From assembly GCA_963204915.1 (NCBI GenBank), contig CAUJHS010000070.1, positions 31,639-95,638 on the forward strand: a stretch of 64,000 nucleotides of DNA, written 5' to 3'. This DNA comes from Planctomycetota bacterium. GTDB taxonomy: Bacteria > Planctomycetota > Planctomycetia > Pirellulales > Pirellulaceae. The notes beneath the pieces are model-generated. The model ran no database searches. It saw only the letters and a list, made by a program, of their open reading frames with translations, and had not been told where the DNA came from. Numbering within the stretch: position 1 is the first letter of the stretch; every line of letters starts with the position of its first letter. A program made the position numbers and the translations under genes. This document shows, piece by piece, positions 38,101-46,165 of the stretch.

Positions 38101-41100
38101 AATGCGGGCGCTACGGCGAACGACATGGCGAATGCCGTCGTCATAGCAATTATGGCGGCTGAGGTAGAATTAGGCCTCACGCCCGTGAACCTTGGCGGCG
38201 GTCAAGTATGGGTCGGCGGCGAAACCGGCGATGTAGTCGATTTGACCGGCGCGCCCGACATAACTTTGCCGGCCAACCTGCCGTTGTCGCTGCAAACGCC
38301 GGGGGCAGGCTTCTCGCTGCAATTGGCTGAAACGTTGCAGATCCAAGTGCCGGTCAACGGCGGCGCGGTGATTGTCGACGGATCGCCCCCCAATAGCTTC
38401 ACGATCAGCAATGGCGTTATTTCGAAGGTGTTTGAGTTCGACCGCAATGTGCCGCAAATTCCTGGCAGCCGGGTCATTCCCTACACCTTGACGATGTCGC
38501 AAGATGCGCTGGCGGTCGCGATCGTTGCGGCACTGCAAATGGAGCCTGCGCTCGGTTTATCGCCGTCGTACCTGGGCGACGGCGTGATTCACCTTGGAAC
38601 GCTGGCCAATCACACGGTCAACCTCGCGGGTACGCCTGCGTTGAGTCTTGTACCGGGCGGCCAAGCCGGCGGTATTGCCGAAGGGGATACGTTCACAATC
38701 CACAACGGAGTCACGCCGTTTGTGTTCGAGTTTGACAATACGCCGGGACCGGGCGGCGTTGCTGGAACGAATATCGAGATCGATTTCAACGCGGGCCAGA
38801 CACGCGACCAGATTGCACAATCCATTGTTGCGGCGATTAACGGCGCGGCAGGATTGGGTCTTGTCGCCACACATTTGGGCAATGGCTCCATCGAACTTGA
38901 TGGCTCGACGGCGGCCTACTCCTTGACCGTGCCTCCGCTCGTACAACTTACCTTTGCTGGAGTGGCTGGAGGCGTTTCCGATGGCGACACCTTTACGCTC
39001 CAAGCCGCCGGACAAACCTTCGTCTTCGAGTACGATCGAGACGGAAACGTGGCGTTGGGCAATCGCGCGGTCGTGTTTACGGCAGGTGATTCGGCCGAAG
39101 CACTGGCGACGGCGTTAGCCGCGGCTTTTGCGGACTTGCCGCAGGAATTCAATGTGAATCCGACGGCGTCCGGCAATGTCGTGAGCGTCAGTCGCGACGA
39201 CGAAGACGGCGTGACCCACGGCTTGCTCAACCAGTTCCTGGATACGCAATTCACCATCACCGCGTCGGGCGAAGGATATCTCAACGCGTGGATCGACTAC
39301 AACCAGGACGGCGACTGGGAAGATCCCGGCGAGCACATCTTTGTTGATGTCGCCCTGGAGCCCGGTGTGAATGCGGGGCCTTCGTTAGTAACGCGAACCG
39401 CCGCGGGCGCCTTGCCAGGACTGACGCATGCTCGCTTCCGCTTCTCGAGCGTGCGAGGTTTGTCTCCCACGGGTTTAGCTGAAGACGGCGAAGTCGAAGA
39501 CTATGTGGTGAATATCCTGCCGCAGCGCCCGCCCGTGGCGTTCGTTGACAATACATATGTCACCACGGAAGACGCGCTGCTCAATGTTCCCGTTGGTTCG
39601 GGCGTACTGGTCAACGACACGGATGCGGATCCCGATCCCAAACCGTCGCTTGTTGTATTTGAGGTGAACGGCCAGCAAACCTGGGTAGGACAAGAGATCA
39701 CGCTTGCATCGGGCGCTAAGTTGACGCTCAATGCCGATGGTTCGTTTGCCTATGATCCTACCACTGCGGCCATCTTCCAAACGCTGGCGGCAGGGGAGAA
39801 CTCGCAAGATTCGTTCACCTACCGAGCGTCGGATCAAACCGCGTTTGGCGGGCTTTTCTCGAACGAAGCCACGGTTTTGATCCGCATTGATGGTTTGAAC
39901 GACGCGCCCACCGCATTCGACGATACTTTCACCGGTGCGGATGAAGATACGGTCTTCAACATCCCCGCTCTGGGCGTGTTGGCCAATGATACGGACATTG
40001 ACGCGAGCGATGTCCTCTCGGTTGAGCCAGTAATTCTTACTTCGTCGCTTGGCGCTCAAGTCACTTTGAACGCTGACGGTTCGATTAGTTACGATCCACG
40101 CGCCTCGGCGACGTTACAGGCCCTGGCCGCGGGAGCGCAAGCCAACGACACGTTTTCCTACACCCTGCGGGATCGCGTCGTAGGCGGCTTGACAGACACA
40201 GGAATGGTCACGGTTGTCGTCTCAGGCCGTAACGACGCGCCGATCGGCGTGAACGACACCGGCGCCCCGCATGTCACCGACGAAGACACAACACTGGTCG
40301 TTTCTCCCGACGGGGTACTTGGCAATGATACGGACGTTGATATTCCCGACACGAAGACCGTTGTGGCCGTTAATGGCTTGCCGGGCAACGTCGGGGGTAC
40401 CATCACCTTGGCCTCTGGCGCGTTGTTGACCATGAGCGCGAACGGCGGTTACGTATACAATCCGAATGGAAGATTTGATGCGCTCCAAGTTGGTTCGTCC
40501 GCGACCGATGCCTTCACGTACACCGTTCGCGATAGCCAAGGCGCCACATCAATCGCCACGGTGACCGTCACCATCAATGGCGTGAACGATGCGCCGGTGG
40601 CCGTTGGAGATACGGGACTGACGAATGAAGACACCGTACTTAACGTGCCGGCGACGGGCGTGTTGACGAATGATACCGACAAGGACGCCGCGGATACACG
40701 AGTCGTCTCACACGTAAATGGACAGGCGGCGAACGTCGGTGCGGAAATCACACTCCCATCTGGCGCCCGCCTGACGATGAACGCAGACGGCAGCTACTCG
40801 TATGATCCGCGCGGCAGTTTTGACTCGCTCCAGGTCGGAACCAGCGATACGGACTCGTTCACGTATACCGTACGCGATAGCCAAGGCGCGACGGCAAGCG
40901 GTACCGTGACCATTACGATCAACGGTGTGAACGACGCACCCACGGGCGTTAATGACACGGGTATGACCGATGAAAACACGGTTTTGAACGTGGCAGCCGC
41001 AGGTGTTTTGGCCAACGACATCGATGTGGACGCAGGCGATGTTTTGGCGGTATCGGCGGTGAACGGCGTTGCAGCCAATGTTGGAATTCCCATTACTCTT

Positions 41101-43842
41101 GCCTCGGGAGCGTTGCTTACGCTTCGCGCTAACGGCAGCTACACCTATAGCCCCAACGGCAAGTTTGAGTCGCTCCAAGTCGGATCGACGGCAACGGATA
41201 GCTTCGTCTACACCGTGCTCGATAGCCAAGGCGCTAGTTCGACCGCGACCGTGACAATCACCATCAACGGACGCAACGACGCGCCGGTCGGTGTGAATGA
41301 TTCAAGCGTCACCGATGAGGACACGGTGTTGACGGTCGACGCCGCAGGCATATTGGCCAACGATACCGATGTCGATACGGGAGACACGAAGGTCGTTGCT
41401 GCGGTAAACGGTTCGGCTGCAAATGTGGGAACGCAAGTCACCCTTGCCTCAGGCGCCCTATTGACCGTGAATGCCGACGGCGGATACGTGTTTGATCCCA
41501 ATGGACGATACGAGTCGCTTCAGACAGGTACCACCGCTACAGCCAACTTCACCTACTCTGTGCGCGATAGCCAAGGCGCCGTGGCCACGGCGACCGTCAC
41601 CATCACCATTCAAGGTCGCAACGACGCGCCAGTGGGCGTGAATGACTCGGGTGCGACCAACGAAGACACGGTTCTCAATGTCGGCCCGGCGGGAGTGCTA
41701 GCTAATGACACGGACGTCGATGCGGGCGATACGCGCACCGTGTCGGCAGTTGAAGGCGTTGCTGGCAATGTAGGTACGCAGTTCACGCTCGCCTCGGGCG
41801 CCTTGTTAACGTTACGCGCTAATGGAAGCTACACCTACGATCCGAACGACGCATTCGAATCGTTGGGACTTGGCGCCGTGGGGACAGATACGTTTACCTA
41901 TACCTTGCGGGATAGCCGCGGCGGCACGTCAACCGCGACGGTCACCATCACCATTGATGGGGTGAACGACGCTCCCGTCGGAGTTGACGACACCGTGACC
42001 GCAAACGAAGACACGGTGCTGACCGTTTCGGCTGCCGGTGTGTTAGCGAACGATACCGACGTGGATGCCGGAGACACAAAGACGGTAGCGACGATCAACG
42101 GCGCCGCTGCGAATGTTGGCGCCCAAATCGCACTCGCCTCCGGGGCGTTGCTCACGGTTCAGGCCGATGGCGGATTCCTCTACGACGCCAATGGGCAATT
42201 TCAATCGCTCCAGGTGGGAGATACTGCGACCGATAGCTTCACGTACACGGTAGTGGATGGACAAGGCGCGTCTTCCGCGGCGACCGTGACGATCGTCGTA
42301 GAAGGACGCAACGACGCACCCGTCGGTTTGAACGATACCGGTACGACGGATGAAGACACCCTACTAACCGTCGCGGCGTCTGGCGTGTTGGCCAACGATA
42401 CCGACGTTGACGATGCCGATACGCGCATTGTTTCTGCGGTGAATGGTTCTTCCGGCGGCGTGGGATCGCAAGTCACGCTGCCATCTGGCGCGCGGCTGAC
42501 GATGAACGCGGACGGCGGATACGTGTACGACCCGAACGGCGCCTTCGAGTCGCTCGCGCAAGGAGCGACCGGTTCTGACACGTTTACCTATACGGTGCAA
42601 GACAGTCAGGGCGCCTCCTCGACGGCGACGGTGACGATTACCATCAATGGCCGCAACGATGCGCCTGTTGGCGTGAATGACACTGGTACAACCGACGAGG
42701 ACACGGTGCTGAATGTTGCCGCTCCCGGCGTACTGGGAAATGATTTGGATGTCGACATTGGCGACACACGCACGGTCTCCGCTGTGAACGGCGCCGCGGC
42801 TCGCGTGGGAACGCAGATTACGCTAGCCTCCGGTGCGTTACTCACCGTAAACGCGAACGGCGGCTACAGTTACAACCCGGCTCGTCGTTTTGAATCGTTG
42901 CGGCCGGGACAAACGGCCAGCGATAGCTTCAACTACACCGTACGAGATAGCCAAGGCGGTGTTTCTACAGCGACCGTGACGATTACGATTGAAGGTCGGA
43001 ACGAGGCGCCTGTGGCGACAAACGATGTCGAGCAAACGTTCCGCAACTTCGACGCGACGTTCAACTTGACCGAAAACGATACGGATATCGACGGGACCAT
43101 TGACCACGCCACAATCACGATCGTGGCCGTGCCTGTCAATGGCACATTGACGGTCAACGCCAATGGAACGGTGCTATACCGTCCCAAGGCCGAGTTCGCC
43201 GGAACCGACGTGTTCACCTATCAGGTGCGCGACAACGAGGGCGCGCTGTCGAACGTGGCCACGGTCTCGGTTACGATTCTCAATCCGCCCAACGCGTGGC
43301 AGAACCCCATCGTCAACCAGGATGTTAACGACGATGATCTGGTCACTGTGCTGGACGCACTGTTAGTGGCGAATAACATTCGTGACAACCAAGCTCTGAC
43401 GGGCCAGATTGTGCATGACTTGCGCAATCCTGACCACATGCAGGTTGCTCCATTCCGAGCGCCGTTTGTGGATCCCTCTGGCGATGCATTAGTGACGGTG
43501 GGCGACTTGCTGTCGATCGTTACGGTGCTGCGCGACCAGATTCAAAGTGAGGGCCCGGCGCCCGAAGGCGAAGCGTCGTTGGCCTCGAGTTCAGAATTCG
43601 TACCGTTTGATCCCATCGTTGGACGCCACACAATCGTTGTGACAACGGAGGAGAGCAACGAGATTGTCGACCTACCGCCACAGGTCGTTGAACGGGCTTT
43701 CATCGACTCGACTCATGGCGCCGTGGTCGCCTCGGATGACGAGGACGAATTAGAGGGCGACGGCCAGGATGCGTCGATGGATCTGGAGGACGTTCTGTCG
43801 GCCATTGCCGACGACGTTTCGAGCCAGTGGAGCGACTTCTAA
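32146..43842 (+). CDS. Giant surface protein, C-terminal part (two repeat families, GEVED, cadherin-like repeats, dockerin)
   Basis: The 3898-residue frame has no convincing start of its own (TTG overlapping the previous TGA). Its first residues, read upstream as GEYQLNIRLRQ, directly continue the preceding domain, so it is best seen as the second half of the 25349 gene. In order it shows a PPC-like segment, a region resembling beta-propeller output (32800-33900), a beta-helix segment (34900-35500, IENNLISNVAQFGVVVNPG), and about nine DGxTFxI...FEFD repeats (36040-39150) with a DYGDAPD segment inside. Then come a GEVED-type domain (WIDYNQDGDWEDPGE ... DGEVEDYV), eleven cadherin/VCBS-like repeats, dockerin-I-like motifs (DVNDDDLVTVLDALLVA; LVTVGDLLSIVTVL) and the acidic tail LEDVLSAIADDVSSQW. 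No signal of its own is present. Confidence 0.87.
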   Translation: MNIRLRQVDNHAASTVRYADIRYATNGVEVIGVPFHSPLLGESAEPPTDVATAGNPHQLGNLLFSDRNVLSVGGTLSSPTDIDWYEFELGYDLVQSIGGVNNGGKTFSTVFDIDYADGIVRPDAILSVYDEQGRLILVGRDSNVQDDQPAPGQGLDTDDLTRGSFGKLDPFIGSQQMPAGVPGSTFRYLVAVSSNRQVPSQLDAMLRVNGTNVFARLEPINSVQRVAEDHIGFTGYNSNGATINAINPTTGTTQQPLLPINDAITLRTHVVPFTLSDVALYVATNNRLWTVNPFTGQTITDVGAITGQGQGYGDLAMTPDGRLLGQTLGPQNGNSGRLDVLNTGSGGVLQTIGDDGLGTNPDGGGEWDALATRRINNASTFEFFAANNETRDNDNDGANGQGFPRALYRINTGSGAAIDEDGAAGMQAFAGLPAANVTGLTFNAAGNVLYAVTDAGEFYSMSPVVRNGGWNQISASVVGVGLTGITLGPQNLDVLNNLDANNDGFPDETADGAPAVANVFFATGANGRLYAFDSSGTPRIVFDSNADGTADASNIASVGGTRGLAFSPLDFNLWHPTTRRAGDQGHGILPALDNSRTPGDVDHNYPNGRTFNEASGAASYYFGLEEYNDNTNQDYFKYGSSGQYGVLSSVTHESLASSSIIGNNYNLPGGAFGALVTNPFSLETYIDKDKPTLYFNYFLDTQGAESTGNGMRDSARVYISNNNGITWSLLATNNSALDAELSQYISEARDELGDARQDVQELFETSQWRQARIDLADFAGMNNLRLRFEFHTAGSFNEGLAGDAFGNFTSNQRGQDNDHEGFYVDDIIIGLAERGEMVTGAQPDGLTFFDKYSFGRTTPPPPPDAPTQSLQGPYQLEIRRGTEYGAPPIETESDIVIFQRFDSNDRLVKENPIDFLGDRNVVRDQGHIQIENNLISNVAQFGVVVNPGARDEGGTLPYPGAPRHTNVLNTQRLAPGVTIVNNVIAYTGQGGIQFSGDANVGNVTRAAVPFGRILNNTIYGGGVATGVGVSVTNNASPTILNNVLANLQTGINIVNAGVAPVVNFNLFQSAPTAANGRGPDDFDLAAGEPLFLDPGNRNFYLAPNVVAIDSSINSLEDRASIVGVKTPLGIAQSVIRAPDNDVYGQRRIDIVGIDPTGQGSQVFKDRGAVERADVDRPFAVIVTPEDNDVAGVDIDQGQTFVHLREGLIERFQILLGDGIGPDFPFRGTGLDPATVVRNAIRVRQDGRTLREGVDYNFGYNTSSGMIELTPLSGIWNPNSLFTIDLNNRDEFILNAPSGLGALDGDQFTIRDETSANVTFEYESGITLRFPRTLELLVSSLGGAPGGVTDGQTFVLDDGVNSVTFEFDSNNLPLAQPTHVRVSFSQLPFPSTADAIATSIVNAILASGLSFAPTALPGGVVHLGSTSQDTVDLTNAPSLAVTGVAEGVADGQFFTIRNGANTLTFEFTTDGLLTYPTNTPINILPQDTNLQIAAKTAAAINGQSGVLDLTALNLLDGRVHLGGRAPSGSDLGHIIDTAHTEMMQTGEPGVSGNLVMHLPGGQMMRMPSVGTAVGGVKDGDTLSINDGSTFVVFEFDSNGAQNLPQATVIPISPSPNPMSDDQLADAILAAIAAAPFTGLSPVKLTQGGRVFIDLQGPVNAVLDASLTPTIYQPYQPNLGLIGDGETFTITHGGVTRTFEFDNNNSPMTNVRVSFADVMTGAQILAAIRTAIIGAGLGLTPTISTDTHSLDLNATARHTLNTNGTRIDHEGVPGGAVPVVFVPDTSFTARDMARRIFEAIDTTPLLTGVTAELDEQRIIVEGVVGVVGLEAVAIPPIADLSGNPIRQNRPDGSTKFTIVMPGVDLDYGDAPDLSVSPHRFPTVLSDNGARHAIIGDDPLRLGARVDADANGQPTDASSGDDNDFTVNLVGSQLTFAPQAPYVIAIPAASPALDGQSFTIDIGSGPVKFEFNELPGALNDMNAKPILYNAGATANDMANAVVIAIMAAEVELGLTPVNLGGGQVWVGGETGDVVDLTGAPDITLPANLPLSLQTPGAGFSLQLAETLQIQVPVNGGAVIVDGSPPNSFTISNGVISKVFEFDRNVPQIPGSRVIPYTLTMSQDALAVAIVAALQMEPALGLSPSYLGDGVIHLGTLANHTVNLAGTPALSLVPGGQAGGIAEGDTFTIHNGVTPFVFEFDNTPGPGGVAGTNIEIDFNAGQTRDQIAQSIVAAINGAAGLGLVATHLGNGSIELDGSTAAYSLTVPPLVQLTFAGVAGGVSDGDTFTLQAAGQTFVFEYDRDGNVALGNRAVVFTAGDSAEALATALAAAFADLPQEFNVNPTASGNVVSVSRDDEDGVTHGLLNQFLDTQFTITASGEGYLNAWIDYNQDGDWEDPGEHIFVDVALEPGVNAGPSLVTRTAAGALPGLTHARFRFSSVRGLSPTGLAEDGEVEDYVVNILPQRPPVAFVDNTYVTTEDALLNVPVGSGVLVNDTDADPDPKPSLVVFEVNGQQTWVGQEITLASGAKLTLNADGSFAYDPTTAAIFQTLAAGENSQDSFTYRASDQTAFGGLFSNEATVLIRIDGLNDAPTAFDDTFTGADEDTVFNIPALGVLANDTDIDASDVLSVEPVILTSSLGAQVTLNADGSISYDPRASATLQALAAGAQANDTFSYTLRDRVVGGLTDTGMVTVVVSGRNDAPIGVNDTGAPHVTDEDTTLVVSPDGVLGNDTDVDIPDTKTVVAVNGLPGNVGGTITLASGALLTMSANGGYVYNPNGRFDALQVGSSATDAFTYTVRDSQGATSIATVTVTINGVNDAPVAVGDTGLTNEDTVLNVPATGVLTNDTDKDAADTRVVSHVNGQAANVGAEITLPSGARLTMNADGSYSYDPRGSFDSLQVGTSDTDSFTYTVRDSQGATASGTVTITINGVNDAPTGVNDTGMTDENTVLNVAAAGVLANDIDVDAGDVLAVSAVNGVAANVGIPITLASGALLTLRANGSYTYSPNGKFESLQVGSTATDSFVYTVLDSQGASSTATVTITINGRNDAPVGVNDSSVTDEDTVLTVDAAGILANDTDVDTGDTKVVAAVNGSAANVGTQVTLASGALLTVNADGGYVFDPNGRYESLQTGTTATANFTYSVRDSQGAVATATVTITIQGRNDAPVGVNDSGATNEDTVLNVGPAGVLANDTDVDAGDTRTVSAVEGVAGNVGTQFTLASGALLTLRANGSYTYDPNDAFESLGLGAVGTDTFTYTLRDSRGGTSTATVTITIDGVNDAPVGVDDTVTANEDTVLTVSAAGVLANDTDVDAGDTKTVATINGAAANVGAQIALASGALLTVQADGGFLYDANGQFQSLQVGDTATDSFTYTVVDGQGASSAATVTIVVEGRNDAPVGLNDTGTTDEDTLLTVAASGVLANDTDVDDADTRIVSAVNGSSGGVGSQVTLPSGARLTMNADGGYVYDPNGAFESLAQGATGSDTFTYTVQDSQGASSTATVTITINGRNDAPVGVNDTGTTDEDTVLNVAAPGVLGNDLDVDIGDTRTVSAVNGAAARVGTQITLASGALLTVNANGGYSYNPARRFESLRPGQTASDSFNYTVRDSQGGVSTATVTITIEGRNEAPVATNDVEQTFRNFDATFNLTENDTDIDGTIDHATITIVAVPVNGTLTVNANGTVLYRPKAEFAGTDVFTYQVRDNEGALSNVATVSVTILNPPNAWQNPIVNQDVNDDDLVTVLDALLVANNIRDNQALTGQIVHDLRNPDHMQVAPFRAPFVDPSGDALVTVGDLLSIVTVLRDQIQSEGPAPEGEASLASSSEFVPFDPIVGRHTIVVTTEESNEIVDLPPQVVERAFIDSTHGAVVASDDEDELEGDGQDASMDLEDVLSAIADDVSSQWSDF
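36040..39160 (+). repeat. About nine degenerate ~100-residue protein repeats (DGxTFxI...FEFD)
   Basis: Repeat units recur with the pattern G-G-V-x-D-G-D/Q-T-F-x-I-x-N-G, ~5 residues, F-E-F-D. Next comes a strand ending in I-x-I or V-x-F and a helix of type Q-I-A-x-A-I-V-A-A-I, then G-L-x-x-T-x-L-G-x-G-x-V-x-L-G. Unit starts fall near 36045, 36180, 36475, 36865, 37175, 37990, 38370, 38670 and 38970. A DYGDAPD segment (37735-37920) separates units five and six. The units are diverged at the DNA level, so the duplication is old. I know no family name for this unit, and a beta-rich adhesive module is the likely role. Confidence 0.7.
39520..43290 (+). repeat. Eleven tandem cadherin/VCBS-like repeats (~115 residues, ~345 bases)
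   Basis: Units begin with NDAPVGVNDTG-like strands and continue with NEDTVLNV, GVLANDTDVDAGD, ASGALLT, GGYVYDPNG, FESLQVG, DSFTYTVRDSQGA and TATVTITINGR. Starts fall near 39520, 39897, 40231, 40582, 40935, 41275, 41620, 41965, 42307, 42655 and 43000. The period is almost constant. Units three to ten are very similar in protein and partly in DNA (for example the GATAGCCAAGGCG stretch recurs), which indicates recent duplication or gene conversion. The first, second and last are more diverged, as expected at array ends. The NDTD and DVD acidic turns suggest calcium binding between domains. Confidence 0.88.
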
Positions 43843-43911
43843 CGTTTTCGTCCCGCGAGCGCGCTAACGAGACGGCGCGCTTGGTTTAGAGACTGGCGAA
43901 CGCCATCGCGA

Positions 43912-46047
43912 CTATTTTTCATCGTCTTTCAAACCCAGCCGCGCCATCCATTTGCCGCGGTTGGGTTTTTTGTTTTCACCGCCCAGTGAGCCGACAGCGT
44001 CTTGGCGTCCGCGTTCCGCTTCGATCAACTGAAGGAGTTCTTCCAGTTTCGTTCGTTCACGCGCTAGCTTGGCGCGTTCCAGCGAAATGTCGACTTCGGC
44101 TTGACGCACTTTCTCGCGCCATTCGGCCTGGAGATGTTGCAGCGACTCTCGCTCTTGACGAATGATTTCGTCGTGATCGAGCAGGTTGGCGATGGCTTGA
44201 GCGCCAACGGCTACATCTCCCAGCGTTGAAGACTGCTGGTCAAGCAATCGCTGGAGATCAGCGATTTCGCGATCTTTTGTGGCGATAATCTCGTCCGTGC
44301 GGCGAATGACTTCTTCGATCGCCAAACGATCCGACCGCTCTTGCGGCGTCGTGGGTTCGCCGTCAGATTCGAGTTGCGCGAGAAGCCTTGCTTTCTGCGC
44401 AGCCCAGTCCAGGCCAGAGAGCGTCTCGTGCTTCGCGGTCGAAGCGCCCGATTTGCGGGCTTTTTCAAGCTGCTTTTCCAAGTCGGCGGTTTTCGCCTTC
44501 AGATCGCGCACTTCCTGCACCGCCATTTCAAAGCGGCGCTGCAAGTGTTCGAATTCCTCCGGCACAACCGCGTGGGCCGCGACGTCCGTGGCGCGCGGCG
44601 CCTCAATTTGCCGTTGTTCCTGTAAACGGCGTTCGCAGTCGGTCAAACGACGCTGAGCCTCTTCAGTTTGCCGTTGCGCTATAAGCAGCTGTTGTTGCAG
44701 TTCGGCCGCGTGTTCCGCCTCAGCTTGAAACCTTGCGCATTGTGCTCGAACTTCAACTAACTCAATCTGCAATCGACTTTGCTGCTCGATTACGCTTTTT
44801 TCACGATCCGCTTTTTGGCGCTCCAGTTCTGCCCGCAATTCAGCCCGCTGGGCTCGGAACTCGCCGGCAATTCGCTTTCGTTGTTGTTGCAGGGCGGTTT
44901 CGCGGCGCGCCGTTTCTTCAGCGAGTCGTCGCGCGGCGTCCCGTTCCGCCTGGAGTTCGCCGCATTGGCGCTCAAGATCCTGCCGAAGTTGCGAGCGTTC
45001 CGACTCCAAAACAGCGCATTGTTGCCGCTGTTGCTCTAACTCAACAACCACGCGCTCGCGCTCGGCGTCTAAGGCTTGCAGCTCCGTTACTTTTGCCGCG
45101 AGCGCTATACGTTCCGACTGGAGCGCTTCTTCCAATTGTTGCCGTTTACTTTCGGCGGCAGTTAGCGACTCTGCGGCCTGACGTGCTTGTTCGCGCAGTT
45201 GGGTTAGCTCCGCGTCGTTGCCGCCAACCCGTTCATGCAGTTGCGCTAGTTGTTGCTGGAGCAGCTCAATTTGTTGTTCGCGACGCGTCAACTCCTTTTG
45301 GAGGCGCTCCTGCTCGACGGCAGCTTGTGCGAGCTGAACTTGTAGCTGTGACTCTTCACCGGAAGCCAACCGCTCGATTTCACTGCGGCGTCGCTCGATT
45401 TCCGCCGTAAGCTCCGCGCGTTGTGCACGAAGTTGCTGCGCGATGCTGTGCCGTTGACGACCCGTACGCTGCTCGCGATCGCGCAACGCTGTTTCGCGGA
45501 GTTCTAAAGCGGCGGTCTGACGCTCTAACTCGGCTCGTCTTGTTTCGAGATCTTGAATTTGTGCCTGGCGTTCTTCGATTGCACGCCGTTGCTCTTCCAC
45601 TTGGCAAGAAGCTTGAACTTGTGCGGCGCGGGCTTGCTCCAATTCCGCCATTTGGCGTTGCAGGTCCGCCAACAGCGATTCCTGCCGCCGTGCAAGTTGG
45701 GCGTGTAATTCCTCCGCTTGGAGAATTCGGCGATCTGCGTCCGCTTGCTGAGTCGTGAGAGTTGCACTTTGCCGGTCGAGTTCGATGCGGCGCTGGTCCA
45801 GCAAAGCAGATTGTTGTTCAAATTGGCGTCGATGATGAGCAATTTGCTCATCCAAGTGCGAAAGTCGCTCGCGCAACCCTTGACGCAATTGCTCGAGGCC
45901 GGCGCGGCGTTCGTCAATCCGTTGACGCGCGGCCCGCCGCTGCCGGTCAAGCAGCGCCTCGATTTCGGCGCCGCCTGGCATGGGGGCGACGGTCAGAACT
46001 GGTTCTTCCCGGGTGCTCATGTTCACTCGAAAACGCGGGCGCGGCAT
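43912..46047 (-). CDS. Long coiled-coil protein, hypothetical
   Basis: A 711-residue protein with no recognised enzymatic domain. Almost the whole length after residue ~30 is a Gln/Glu/Arg/Leu-rich heptad-type coiled coil (blocks such as RQRIDERRAGLEQLRQGLRE, LQVQLAQAAVEQERLQKELT and KTADLEKQLEKARKSG). There is no signal peptide or membrane segment, so it is probably cytosolic and filament-like or a scaffold. A short basic tail follows (NKKPNRGKWMARLGLKDDEK). The start may be ATG 46047 or, nine codons later, ATG 46020 (MSTREEPVLTV). Neither has a good ribosome binding site. A structural role in cell organisation is only an inference. Confidence 0.8.
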   Translation of the reverse strand: MPRPRFRVNMSTREEPVLTVAPMPGGAEIEALLDRQRRAARQRIDERRAGLEQLRQGLRERLSHLDEQIAHHRRQFEQQSALLDQRRIELDRQSATLTTQQADADRRILQAEELHAQLARRQESLLADLQRQMAELEQARAAQVQASCQVEEQRRAIEERQAQIQDLETRRAELERQTAALELRETALRDREQRTGRQRHSIAQQLRAQRAELTAEIERRRSEIERLASGEESQLQVQLAQAAVEQERLQKELTRREQQIELLQQQLAQLHERVGGNDAELTQLREQARQAAESLTAAESKRQQLEEALQSERIALAAKVTELQALDAERERVVVELEQQRQQCAVLESERSQLRQDLERQCGELQAERDAARRLAEETARRETALQQQRKRIAGEFRAQRAELRAELERQKADREKSVIEQQSRLQIELVEVRAQCARFQAEAEHAAELQQQLLIAQRQTEEAQRRLTDCERRLQEQRQIEAPRATDVAAHAVVPEEFEHLQRRFEMAVQEVRDLKAKTADLEKQLEKARKSGASTAKHETLSGLDWAAQKARLLAQLESDGEPTTPQERSDRLAIEEVIRRTDEIIATKDREIADLQRLLDQQSSTLGDVAVGAQAIANLLDHDEIIRQERESLQHLQAEWREKVRQAEVDISLERAKLARERTKLEELLQLIEAERGRQDAVGSLGGENKKPNRGKWMARLGLKDDEK

Positions 46048-46165
46048 GGGCCGAGCAGGCTCCGCGGGGTACGGAACCGTCTACGTTCATATAGGTTAGA
46101 ACCAAGCTCTCGTCAAAAAGCAGGCCTTAGAAACGCCTTAAACCCTCCCTGTGTGTGAGATCTGA

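Noticed and set aside
39520..43290. Regularly spaced repeats considered as CRISPR or satellite DNA
   Set aside because: The ~345-base period is a multiple of three and encodes a continuous cadherin/VCBS array. Repeats are not short identical units with unique spacers.
22543..43842. A cellulosome-like locus
   Set aside because: Dockerin-like and cohesin-like segments are present, but no glycoside hydrolase or carbohydrate-binding module genes accompany them. Dockerin-type calcium motifs are common in planctomycete surface proteins without cellulosomes.
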